Assembly (NCBI RefSeq): GCF_023652955.1
Contig: NZ_JAKLOY010000011.1
Coordinates: forward strand, 62,001-126,000
Direction: 5' to 3'
From: Geomonas sp. Red32
GTDB taxonomy: Bacteria; Desulfobacterota; Desulfuromonadia; Geobacterales; Geobacteraceae
DNA length: 64,000 nucleotides
Shown here: one piece after another, positions 34,123 to 42,315 of the stretch
Numbering within the stretch: position 1 is the first letter of the stretch
Layout: the number at the start of each line of letters is the position of its first letter
Notes under the pieces: generated by a model
What the model saw: the letters and a program-made list of their open reading frames with translations, nothing else
The model's database searches: none
What the model was told of the DNA's origin: nothing
Translations under genes and position numbers: made by a program

Positions 34123-34349
34123 TGCAGTGTCCCTCCCTTCCAGCACTCACTTGGCGTGACCGGCATACCGCTTTTATCCCGTGGAACCGGCACCGATGCA
34201 GGCTCCGAAATCTCGTAGAGGGCAGCGGCGGCCTCTTCCAGAACCTTGGAAACGTCTCCGGGGGCCAGCACGGACAGGGCGCCGCGGAGGGCAAAGACAA
34301 GGTGCGGCCGCTGGTGGATCATGAGCCGGCAAAGCCGGTGATCCATCAT
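34110..34349 (-). CDS. Hypothetical protein (79 aa) in the marR operon
   Basis: A 79-residue frame whose ATG overlaps the stop of the upstream marR (ATGA arrangement) and whose end overlaps the DUF1904 start by 13 bases, so it fits an operon position exactly. The middle contains a hydrophobic/amphipathic stretch HLVFALRGALSVLAPGDVSKVLEEAAAALYE. An internal Met at residue 10 is an alternative start. No family recognised; the tight packing is the main support. Confidence 0.6.
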   Translation of the reverse strand: MMDHRLCRLMIHQRPHLVFALRGALSVLAPGDVSKVLEEAAAALYEISEPASVPVPRDKSGMPVTPSECWKGGTLQCPI

Positions 34350-34810
34350 TGTTTGCTCCGCTGGTGTACCGTGCTGACCGTAGTTTCCAGCCGTTCGATG
34401 AACCCGGCCATCTGCGAAAATTCCGTCTTGCTGAAGGTGCTCAGTAACTCGCTTTCGAGATCCATGGTGGTGCCATGGATGCTCGCCACTACCTCATGCC
34501 CCGGAGTGGTGAGACAGAGGAGTTTGGCCCGGCGATCCGTGGAGTCTTCCGACCGCTCGACCAGCCCCTTCGCGATCAGGGTGTCGAGCAGACGGACCAG
34601 GGAGGGCCCTTCGATACCGATGGATGCCGCGAGGTCCTTCTGGCGGATACCCTTACCAAGAAGATGAAGATGCAGGAGAGGACGCCAGGTAGCCGCGGTC
34701 AGTCCGGCATCCTGAAACTCTTTGTCCAGGATCTGGCACCACCGGCGCGTCAGAACGGCTAGACGGAAAAGCAGGTTGCTGCGGTCAATCTTGGTAGCAG
34801 AGAGAGTCAT
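34346..34810 (-). CDS. MarR-family transcriptional regulator (operon-leading copy)
   Basis: A 154-residue MarR/SlyA-type winged-helix regulator. Helices about 15-45 carry FRLAVLTRRWCQILDKEF; recognition region GIRQKDLAASIGIEGPSLVRLLDTLIAKGLVER; wing DRRAKLLCLT. It heads the five-gene operon and very likely controls its own promoter, which contains a dyad between the -35 and -10. No Shine-Dalgarno is found before the ATG; the -10 is only 7 bases away, so the message may be leaderless. Confidence 0.92.
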   Translation of the reverse strand: MTLSATKIDRSNLLFRLAVLTRRWCQILDKEFQDAGLTAATWRPLLHLHLLGKGIRQKDLAASIGIEGPSLVRLLDTLIAKGLVERSEDSTDRRAKLLCLTTPGHEVVASIHGTTMDLESELLSTFSKTEFSQMAGFIERLETTVSTVHQRSKQ

Positions 34811-34817
34811 GGCAATT

Positions 34818-34846
34818 TAGTTAGCACGCTATTTATTTCTTTGCAA
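34818..34846 (-). promoter_or_regulatory. Promoter and dyad of the marR operon, predicted leaderless
   Basis: Minus strand TTGCAA (34841-34846), 17 bases, TAACTA (34818-34823). A dyad TAGCACGCTA (34822-34831) overlaps the spacer and -10, the usual place for a MarR repressor site. Transcription would start at about 34810-34811, the first base of the ATG. Confidence 0.55.
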
Positions 34847-35090
34847 TCTTTTTCTGAGGGGTGCAGCGGGCAGAGGATTCTGGGCGGCAGGTGTTGCGTG
34901 TTGCCCGTCGAGTGGTCAGGTGAGGTTTGCAAGGGAGCGGGAGGTCTGAGTGAGGGACACCCCATGTACTACCTCGGGGCGACAAGAAGCAGAGGGTGCA
35001 ATTTGCATCTAGAATAGAAGCAAGATGATGCGAGCGTTGGCTGACAAAAGCGTCACCTTCAAAGGGAAACTTCGATTGCGGAGAGCGGCT

Positions 35091-35435
35091 ATGAGCAAGG
35101 AAGAGGTGGCGCCTGAGACGAAAGGCGTTTCGGTCAAGTTACTGGCGGCGGTCGACCTTGGCCCCGAGATCGAGGGGCTGGCTGGACGCCAGTTGAGAAT
35201 GAGAATGGTGACTATCGAACCGGGAGGGGTCTTCGGCCCGGTTCACAATCACGTGGATCGCCCGGGGCTGGTCTACATTCTTCAGGGGACCATCACTGAC
35301 CACCGGAACGGGGTGGCTACCGAGTACGGGCCGGGAGTGGGCTGGCCCGAGGATAGGAATACCCTGCACTGGCTCGAGAATAAAGGAGACGTTCCCGCCG
35401 TAGAGATCTCGGTCGATATAGTCAGGCAAGAGTAA
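35091..35435 (+). CDS. Cupin-domain protein
   Basis: A 114-residue single-domain cupin (about 40-110). The metal-site pattern is partly kept: GPVHNHVDRPGLVYILQG, with two His and a following Glu position replaced in part, and a second motif near NTLHWLENKG with one His. Small cupins like this often bind a metal and a small ligand; no reaction can be assigned. The ATG at 35091 is chosen because GGAGAG lies shortly before it; 22 further codons upstream are open. It stands alone, divergent from the marR operon. Confidence 0.85.
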   Translation: MSKEEVAPETKGVSVKLLAAVDLGPEIEGLAGRQLRMRMVTIEPGGVFGPVHNHVDRPGLVYILQGTITDHRNGVATEYGPGVGWPEDRNTLHWLENKGDVPAVEISVDIVRQE

Positions 35436-35505
35436 GCTCGTGCCTGCTACAGCGCAGACGTACGCACACGCAGTATCTTCGGCGGATCGGGCAGCGCCCC
35501 CGGAC

Positions 35506-36408
35506 TCACCCCATGGTCAGGCGGTTCTTTCCGCCGGCCTTGCTCTTGTACATCAGCGCATCGGCACGCTGCATCAGCGAGACGATGCTATCGTCCGGGT
35601 TGGCCAGGGTTGCCCCGATGGAAACGGTCACCCTGAGCCGCTCCTCGTTCATCGGGATGAACGATTCGCTGACCAGGTTCAAGAGCCGGGTCCCCATCTG
35701 CATCAGATCGTGGGCATTGACGTTCCGCACGATCCCCACAAACTCCTCCCCTCCCCAGCGGCCGTACACGTCGAAGGGGCGCGAGTTGGCGGTCAGGGTG
35801 TCGGCGACGAAGCGGAGCACACTGTCGCCGGCATCGTGTCCGAAACGGTCGTTGACCACCTTGAAGTCGTCCAGGTCCATGAAGAGAATCCCGAAGGTGT
35901 GGCCGTAGCGGTCCCTCTCCTCGAAGAAAGCCTCCAGTTCCTTCTCCACGAAATAACGGTTGGCCAACCGGGTCAGCCTGTCCACCATGGCCATCTTTTC
36001 CAGCTCCTTGACCCGCTGCTCGCTGGCGAGCTTGTTGCTCAAGTCGGAAAAGATCTCCACCGCGCCGATGATCTCGCCGAAGTCGTCGGTCAGAGGGGAG
36101 ACCCGGACCGAGACCGGCACCCGATGCCCGTTCTTGTGGCGCACGAAAATGTCCGCCTTGTGGCTGCAGCCGTCTCTGAGGGCGGCGGTGACCGGGCAGC
36201 CGTGGAGGCAGAGGTTTCTCCCCTCCTCGTCCACGTGGCACAAAAGGTTTTCCGAACAGCGGTGACAGACGACGTCCTCGGCCTGGTAGCCGGAGATTTC
36301 CTCCGCCGCCTGGTTCCAATAGACGATGCTTCGGTTCTTGTCCAGGATGTAGAGGCCGTCGCTCAGGCTGTGAATGATCTGTCGATAGGAGGTTTTGCTG
36401 AGATCCAT
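35506..36408 (-). CDS. PAS-GGDEF diguanylate cyclase
   Basis: A 300-residue cytosolic sensor enzyme making cyclic di-GMP. Residues 1-125 form a PAS domain carrying a Cys-rich insert (C48, C51, C57, C67, C71, C81 with CHRC and LCLHGCP), which may bind a metal or sense redox state. A short coiled linker leads to a GGDEF domain (about 140-300) with an intact active site GGEEF (219-223) and the product-inhibition site RPFD (210-213) exactly five residues before it. It should be active and feedback-controlled. Set alone between a cupin gene and an outer-membrane barrel gene. Confidence 0.94.
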   Translation of the reverse strand: MDLSKTSYRQIIHSLSDGLYILDKNRSIVYWNQAAEEISGYQAEDVVCHRCSENLLCHVDEEGRNLCLHGCPVTAALRDGCSHKADIFVRHKNGHRVPVSVRVSPLTDDFGEIIGAVEIFSDLSNKLASEQRVKELEKMAMVDRLTRLANRYFVEKELEAFFEERDRYGHTFGILFMDLDDFKVVNDRFGHDAGDSVLRFVADTLTANSRPFDVYGRWGGEEFVGIVRNVNAHDLMQMGTRLLNLVSESFIPMNEERLRVTVSIGATLANPDDSIVSLMQRADALMYKSKAGGKNRLTMG

Positions 36409-36466
36409 GGCTGATACCTCGAAAGTGCTGCGACGCTGGTCGAAGCGGTATTGAGCGCCCAGCCGG

Positions 36467-37432
36467 TTAGAACCGGTAGGTGACCGCGCCCTTGATACGG
36501 TAATCGGGAACGAGTTGCAAGGCGGTGTTGTCGTTGACCAGCGGGAATTCGGCTCCGAATTCCGCGCTCAGTTTCTCCTTCCAGGTGTAGGAGATCTCCG
36601 GCCCGGCAAAAAGCGTGGTCATCCCGGTATCCTCGGCTACCACGCCGTTGAGATCGTCCTTCCCCTTGTCCTCGCCGCTCACGGCAAGCTGGAGAGAAAA
36701 GGCGGCCTTGTCGGTCAGCCAGAGGTACCCCCCGGGCTTGACGTGCCAGCCGAGATCGTTGGCGTAACGGTAGTTGAAATCCCCCCGGCTCCGGATGCTG
36801 TACTGCACCGCCCCGTTGACGAACAGCCGCTGCCAGCTGGCAAAAACCGCGGCCCCCACCACGCCGTCCCAGGAGCCGCTTCCCAGCGCCAGGTCGTGCC
36901 CGTGGATCCCCGACTCCGGCACCCCGGGAGCGGGAGCGGTCTCGTTCAGTTCCTCGCCGATCCGGCTGGAGTCACCGGTCGGGAATTTCACCCCGCCCAT
37001 AAGATCCAGGACCAGGATGGCGTCCTCACCCGTCAGCTGCCAGCCGCGGTAGTGGCCGATGAGGGAGACGTCCCCCACGCCGGAGACCGTGCCGGTGTCG
37101 ATGGTGCCGTCCGGTTTGGGACGGCGGTAGGAGCGGTTGATGTAGGGGATGTTCATCTGGACGCCGAAGTTGTCGTCGAAACGGTAGCCGGCGATGAACT
37201 GGGTGATGCTGCTGTCGAGCCGCTGCCCGGCGGGGTTATCGACCTTCTGCCCGTCCTGCTGCATGGTGCCGAAGTGGGTGAACTGTTCGAACACGCCGAA
37301 GTTGGGGCCAGGGTTGCCGGTCCTGGCCTCGAGCGAGCGGTAGATGGCGCAGAGATCGCACGCGCTGGCGGGGGCAGCAGCCATGGCCAGCACGACTAAT
37401 CCAGCGAAAACCCGGCACCAGGATCGTTTCAT
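36467..37432 (-). CDS. Outer-membrane beta-barrel protein (transporter-like)
   Basis: A 321-residue exported protein: signal peptide about 1-24, then a CDLC motif right at the mature N-terminus, then alternating strand-like segments ending in a C-terminal Phe (GAVTYRF), the mark of outer-membrane barrels. It resembles the MetA-pathway phenol-degradation/transporter barrel family in its overall pattern (FPTGDSS, GGVKFPTG). The CxxC near the N-terminus could bind a metal or heme-like group; no CxxCH is present. AGGGAAAAA precedes the ATG. Cargo unknown. Confidence 0.85.
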   Translation of the reverse strand: MKRSWCRVFAGLVVLAMAAAPASACDLCAIYRSLEARTGNPGPNFGVFEQFTHFGTMQQDGQKVDNPAGQRLDSSITQFIAGYRFDDNFGVQMNIPYINRSYRRPKPDGTIDTGTVSGVGDVSLIGHYRGWQLTGEDAILVLDLMGGVKFPTGDSSRIGEELNETAPAPGVPESGIHGHDLALGSGSWDGVVGAAVFASWQRLFVNGAVQYSIRSRGDFNYRYANDLGWHVKPGGYLWLTDKAAFSLQLAVSGEDKGKDDLNGVVAEDTGMTTLFAGPEISYTWKEKLSAEFGAEFPLVNDNTALQLVPDYRIKGAVTYRF

Positions 37433-37914
37433 TTTTCCCTCCAAAGACGACAGCTGTCTCATTTTTCGCAGGGGGAGACGAATTCCCCCGATTGCATTTC
37501 ATCCAAGTTACCCACTACTTAGCGGCCGGCCGGAGAATTTGTAGGTAGTTGCAATACAAGATCGGTGCCCGTTTTGGCCAGCCCGCCAAATCACGCTGTA
37601 AAACGGCCCGAGTGGCGCGTTTCAAAACCGCCGCCATGTCTGCGATTCGCGGGGGCACCGGGTGCCACTCTAGGGTACTTTCGGGGCGCGGGGAGGCTAG
37701 TCCGGGGAGAAGAAGAGAAGAACGGGTGAAGGGGTGAAGAGGTTAAGAGCTTCAGCGGAAAGAAAAAAAATGCCGCGACAAGGGAGGGTACCTGTCGCGG
37801 CAAAGGATGTCGGCGGAGGGGAGAAAGCGGGACCCCCCTGCACCGATGTATCCGGCAGTGGGAAGACCATATGCCCCAATTGCGGAGGAAATGTGGAAAT
37901 AATGTGAATTTTGG
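37433..37914. other. Gap without a supported gene, contains a terminator
   Basis: About 480 bases between the barrel gene and the RND pump end. It holds the intrinsic terminator at 37763-37802 and a G-rich hairpin near 37469-37492. Open frames are short and without ribosome sites. Confidence 0.6.
37763..37802 (-). terminator. Intrinsic terminator of the RND efflux operon
   Basis: A perfect 10-bp stem (TGCCGCGACA with TGTCGCGGCA) with a 12-base loop is followed on the minus strand by eight T residues, 112 bases after the RND stop. Confidence 0.9.
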
Positions 37915-40900
37915 TCAATCGTGGGCGGCGGCGGTGACTTCTTCGGCGCGCCGGCGGTCCTTGGCGTGGTCCTTGGCGATCAGCATGTAGATGGACGGCA
38001 CGACGAAAAGCGTGAACATGGTGCCGATGAACATCCCCCCTACCAGCACGAGACCGATCGAGTTTCGCGCCGCGGCGCCCGGGCCGGTCACCAGGGTGAG
38101 CGGGAAGTGGCCGGCGATGGTGGCGGCGGCAACCATCAAAATCGGCCGCAGACGGGTCATGGCGGCCTGGTGGACGGCGTCCAGCTTGCTCAGCCCCTGG
38201 ATCTGCAGCTGGTTGGCGAATTCGACGATCAGGATCCCGTTCTTGGAGACCAGGCCGACCAGGGTCACCAATCCCACCTCGGAATAGATGTTGAGGGTGG
38301 TGGTCCATCCCCTGGTCCAGAAATGGACGTTGGGGTCCGGGATCTTCAGGAAGGTGAAGATGAGCGCGCCGAATATGGCCAGCGGGACCGAGCCCGCCAG
38401 GATGACGAAGGGGTCGCGGAAGCTGTTGAACTGCGCGGCCAGCACCAGGAAGATCAGCACGATGGCGAGCCCGAAGGCCGGGAGGAACTTGTTCCCCTCG
38501 GTCCTTAACTGCCGCGATTCCCCGGTGTAATCGAACCGGTACCCCTGGGGGAGGATCTTGGCCGCCTCGGTCTCCATGAACGTCAGCGCCTCGTCCAGCG
38601 GCCGGATGGCGACCCCGCTGATCTTCACCGCGTTCTTTTGCTGGAAGCGGTTGAGGGAACGGGGGACCACGGTGTCGCGCCGGGTGGCGATGGTGGAAAG
38701 CTTGATGACCGAGTTGTTGGGGCCGCTCACGTAGGCGTTCTCGAGCTGGCCGGGGTTCAGCCGGTCGGTCCGCTGGACCTGCGGGATGACCTTGTAGCTG
38801 CGGCCGGAGATGTCGAAGCGGTTGACATAGTCCCCCCCTACCAGCGAGCCCAGGTCCCCGGAGATCTGGGAGAGGTTCAGCCCGAGCGATGCCACCTTGT
38901 CGCGGTCGATGATGAACTCGGTCTGCGGCTGGTCGATCTTGACGTCGATGAGCGGCGGGAAGGCGAACATGCCGCTGGCGGCCGCCTTGGCCTGCAGCTG
39001 CTGGGCGAACTGGAGGATCTGGGGAGCCTCGGCGGTCGAGGTGATCAGGAATTCGACCGGGAAGTCGCCGCCGCCGGGAAGTGCCGGCGGGAGGACCGGG
39101 AAGATCCGCACCCCGGGGAGCTCCTGCATCTTCTTCTGCACGTCCGGCATGATCTGGTAGATGTTCCGCTTACGCTCCTCCCACGGCTTTACGACGAGGC
39201 CGCTGAAGCCGGAGTTGGGGGAGGTCAGCTGGAAGGTGAACTGCGCTTCCGGCACTCCCATCATTATGTTGTTGACCGCGGTGGCGAAGACGCGGTTCTG
39301 GTCCACCGTCGAGTTGGCAGCCGAGTCCATGATGCCGAAGATGACCCCCTGGTCCTCGGTGGGGGCGAGCTCCTTGGCGCTCATGGTGAACATCGGGATG
39401 CTCAGCACGGAGATGGCCAGCCAGATCGTATAGACGGCGGGGCGCACCGCCAGCGTGGTGGAGAGCATCCGGCCGTAGAGCTTCTTAAGCCGTTCGAAAT
39501 CGCGGGAGATCCGCCCCGCCAGGCCGTGCTCGGCGGCGCCGGGCTTCAGGAGGGTGGCGGACATGACCGGCGACAGGGTGAGCGCCACGATGCCGGAGAT
39601 GGTGACCGCACCCGCCAGGGTGAAGGCGAATTCGCGGAAGAGCGAGCCGGTGAGACCGCCCTGCAGGCCGATCGGGAGGTAGACGGCGGCCAGGGTGATG
39701 GTCATGGCGATGATGGGGCCGACCAGCTCGCGGGCACCGGCCAGCGCCGCCTCCAGCGGGGTCTTCCCTTCCCGCATGTGACGCTCGACGTTCTCCACCA
39801 CGACGATGGCGTCGTCCACCACGAGACCGACGGAGAGGACGATGGCCAGCAGGGTGAGGAGGTTGACGGTGAAGCCGAAGGCCTGCATGAGGAAGACGCC
39901 GCCGATCAGGGAGACGGGAATCGCGACGATGGGGATCAGCACCGACCGGAAGGATCCGAGGAAGAGGAAGATCACCACCATGACGATCAGCAGGGTATCG
40001 GAGAGGGTCTTCAGTACCTCGTGGATGGCGCTCTGGATGTAGCTCGTGCCGTCGTAGGCGATGTTCGCCTTGAGCCCGGTCGGGAGGTCGCGCTGGATGT
40101 TCTCCATTTCCGCGCGGACCGCCTTGATGACGTCGAGCGAGTTGGCGTTGGGAAGCGCCCAGATCCCCATGAAGACGGCGGTCTGCCCGGAGAAGTGGAC
40201 CTCGGAGTCGTAGTCCTCTGCCCCGAGGACGACGTCGGCCACGTCGCCCAGCCGGACGATAGTGGCGCCGTTTTGCTTGAGGGCGAGCTTCTTGAATTCG
40301 TCGATTGTGGTGAGGTTGGTGTCCGCGGTCAGGTTGACCTGGATGTAGGTCCCCTTGCTGTGCCCGAGGGCCGAGAGGACGTTGTTGGCGGCCAGCGCCT
40401 GGCGCACCTGGGCGGGGGTGATCGCGAGCGCGGCCATCCGGTCGGGCTTGAGCCAGATCCGCATGGCGAAGGTGCGCCCCCCGAGGATGTCGGCCCGCTG
40501 CACGCCGGCCACGGCGGAGAGGCGCGGCTGCACCACCCTGACGAGGTAGTCGGTGATCTCGTTCTGCTTGAGAACGTCCGAGGTGAAGCTCAGATAGGCC
40601 GAGGCGAACTGGCTGTCGGCCGACTCGATGTTGATGGTAGGGACTTCCGCCTCGGGAGGAAGGTCGCGGCGCACCTGGTCCACCTTGGAGGAGATCTCCG
40701 CGAGCGCCTTGGTGGAATCGTAGTTGAGCTTCAGGCGGACCGAGATGGTGGAAAGCCCCATGGTGCTCTGGCTGGAGATGTACTCGATCCCGTCGGCGGC
40801 CGCGATGACCCGCTCGAGAGGGGTGGTGATGAAGCCGCGGACGAGCTCGGCGCTTGCGCCCACGTAGACGGTGGTGACCGTGATGGTGGCGTTCTCCGAG

Positions 40901-41016
40901 TGCGGGTACTGGCGCACCTGGAGGGTCTTGATCGCCTGGAGCCCGGCGATGATGATAACCAGGCTCACCACCGCGGCGAGCACCGGCCTGCGTATGAAAA
41001 GGTCGGTGATCTTCAC
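37915..41016 (-). CDS. RND efflux pump, inner-membrane transporter (HAE1 type)
   Basis: A 1033-residue AcrB/MexB-like proton-driven transporter with 12 membrane spans and two large periplasmic loops. The proton-relay Asp pair is at D401-D402 in VGLVVDDAIVVVENVERHM, and the N-terminal FIRRPVLA and pore-region GPNN and G-rich segments fit the hydrophobe/amphiphile exporter class. It exports drugs, solvents or lipids through the adaptor and channel encoded upstream. Translation starts at GTG 41016, 2 bases after the adaptor stop. The substrate cannot be told from sequence. Confidence 0.95.
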   Translation of the reverse strand: MKITDLFIRRPVLAAVVSLVIIIAGLQAIKTLQVRQYPHSENATITVTTVYVGASAELVRGFITTPLERVIAAADGIEYISSQSTMGLSTISVRLKLNYDSTKALAEISSKVDQVRRDLPPEAEVPTINIESADSQFASAYLSFTSDVLKQNEITDYLVRVVQPRLSAVAGVQRADILGGRTFAMRIWLKPDRMAALAITPAQVRQALAANNVLSALGHSKGTYIQVNLTADTNLTTIDEFKKLALKQNGATIVRLGDVADVVLGAEDYDSEVHFSGQTAVFMGIWALPNANSLDVIKAVRAEMENIQRDLPTGLKANIAYDGTSYIQSAIHEVLKTLSDTLLIVMVVIFLFLGSFRSVLIPIVAIPVSLIGGVFLMQAFGFTVNLLTLLAIVLSVGLVVDDAIVVVENVERHMREGKTPLEAALAGARELVGPIIAMTITLAAVYLPIGLQGGLTGSLFREFAFTLAGAVTISGIVALTLSPVMSATLLKPGAAEHGLAGRISRDFERLKKLYGRMLSTTLAVRPAVYTIWLAISVLSIPMFTMSAKELAPTEDQGVIFGIMDSAANSTVDQNRVFATAVNNIMMGVPEAQFTFQLTSPNSGFSGLVVKPWEERKRNIYQIMPDVQKKMQELPGVRIFPVLPPALPGGGDFPVEFLITSTAEAPQILQFAQQLQAKAAASGMFAFPPLIDVKIDQPQTEFIIDRDKVASLGLNLSQISGDLGSLVGGDYVNRFDISGRSYKVIPQVQRTDRLNPGQLENAYVSGPNNSVIKLSTIATRRDTVVPRSLNRFQQKNAVKISGVAIRPLDEALTFMETEAAKILPQGYRFDYTGESRQLRTEGNKFLPAFGLAIVLIFLVLAAQFNSFRDPFVILAGSVPLAIFGALIFTFLKIPDPNVHFWTRGWTTTLNIYSEVGLVTLVGLVSKNGILIVEFANQLQIQGLSKLDAVHQAAMTRLRPILMVAAATIAGHFPLTLVTGPGAAARNSIGLVLVGGMFIGTMFTLFVVPSIYMLIAKDHAKDRRRAEEVTAAAHD

Positions 41017-41018
41017 GG

Positions 41019-42197
41019 TCAGTTATTCTCCGGTTTGGGAGCCAGTTGGAAGGGGGGAGCGAGCCGGTTGTCGACGATGGCGGACTGGCCGTTACGGAGC
41101 TTGAAGACCCCGGTGCTGACGATGGTATCGCCTTCCTTGACCCCGCTCGTTACCGCCACCAGATCGCCGCGCTTTTCCCCGAGACGAACGAACTGCTGGC
41201 TGAGCACCAGCCCGGTATCGGCCTGCTTGGGGGCCGGGGCGGCTCCCTTCTGCCCCTTCGTGGGGGGAGCCTCCTTCTGCGGCGGCGCCTTCACGATCAG
41301 GAAGACGGAGTCGCCGTAGGGGTTGTAGAGGACGGCGGTGGCGGGGATGACCAGCACCTTCTGGCGGGCGGGAAGCCCTACCGCCACGTTGACGAACATC
41401 CCCGGGCGCAGCCGCTCCGCGCTGTTTTCCAGGGTGGCTTCCACCTTCACGTTACGGGTGTCGGCATCGACCAGCGGATTGATGGCGGTGACCCGGCCGG
41501 GGGTGGTAATCCCCGGCAGCGCGTCGCAGGTGATCCGCACCTGCTGACCGGTGCGGAGAGTCCCGACCTGCTGCTGCGGGAGGGCGAAATCGGCGAAGAT
41601 GGGGTTCATGCTCTGCAGGGTGACAATCGGGTCTCCCTCCTTGAGCATCTGCCCGAGGTTGACCTGGCGGATGCCGAGCCGGCCGGAGAAGGGGGCGCGG
41701 ACGGTCTTCTTGGCGATGGTGGCGCGGATGCTGTCGGCCTGCGCGACGGCCTGGTCGCGGGCGGCCTTGGCCTGGTCGAAATCGGCTTGGGACATGATGC
41801 GCTCGGCCAGGAGCTTCTTGTCGCGCTCGAGGGCGGTGCGGGTCAGCTCCACCTGGGCCAGGGCGCTCTGCAGCTGCGCCTGCTCGGCGGTGGTGTCCTG
41901 GCTGATCAGGAGATCGCCCTTTTTGACGAAGCCGCCGGGCTGGAAGGAGATGTTGGTCACCTTCCCGGCGATCTCGCAGGCGACGGTCACGCCCTGGACC
42001 GCGTTGAGGGTACCGACGGCGGGAAGGCTCGAGTCCCAGGTCTCCGAACGCACAACCGTGGAGGTGACCGTCTCCGCCGGCATGACGAACTTCTTGCCGT
42101 TATCGATCATCGCCTTGATCTGCAAGGCCTTGATCCCTGCCAGCACCGCCACCACCACGATCACCAGGATGACGGCGTATAAAATCCGCTTCTTCAT
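41019..42197 (-). CDS. RND efflux periplasmic adaptor (membrane-fusion protein)
   Basis: A 392-residue AcrA/MexA-type adaptor. One N-terminal span (about 5-25) anchors it; the lipoyl half-motifs flank a helical hairpin with Gln/Ala-rich coiled coil (about 100-160); a beta-barrel domain holds PFSGRLGIRQVNLGQ and GRVTAINPLVDADTRN. A low-complexity insert near residue 320 (PPQKEAPPTKGQKG region) is unusual. It couples the RND transporter to the outer-membrane channel. A 106-base gap with several hairpins separates it from the channel gene. Confidence 0.94.
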   Translation of the reverse strand: MKKRILYAVILVIVVVAVLAGIKALQIKAMIDNGKKFVMPAETVTSTVVRSETWDSSLPAVGTLNAVQGVTVACEIAGKVTNISFQPGGFVKKGDLLISQDTTAEQAQLQSALAQVELTRTALERDKKLLAERIMSQADFDQAKAARDQAVAQADSIRATIAKKTVRAPFSGRLGIRQVNLGQMLKEGDPIVTLQSMNPIFADFALPQQQVGTLRTGQQVRITCDALPGITTPGRVTAINPLVDADTRNVKVEATLENSAERLRPGMFVNVAVGLPARQKVLVIPATAVLYNPYGDSVFLIVKAPPQKEAPPTKGQKGAAPAPKQADTGLVLSQQFVRLGEKRGDLVAVTSGVKEGDTIVSTGVFKLRNGQSAIVDNRLAPPFQLAPKPENN

Positions 42198-42225
42198 GAG
42201 TTACGGCTCCATTGCATCTAAAAGT

Positions 42226-42315
42226 TTCCCTCCCCTTCAAAGGGTGGGAACGTGATTCCCTCGGTAGGTGCTACCGCCGATCGTTTTGCCTCCTCCCTCC
42301 CCTTCAAGGGGAGGG
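42226..42315. repeat. Cluster of three palindromic hairpins inside the efflux operon
   Basis: Between the channel and adaptor genes lie an imperfect palindrome at 42226-42249, CGGTAG-gtg-CTACCG at about 42264-42278, and a perfect 8-bp stem CCCTCCCC/GGGGAGGG at 42295-42315. The last one overlaps the channel gene's 3-prime end. They look like repeat-derived elements that could tune expression within the operon. Confidence 0.6.
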
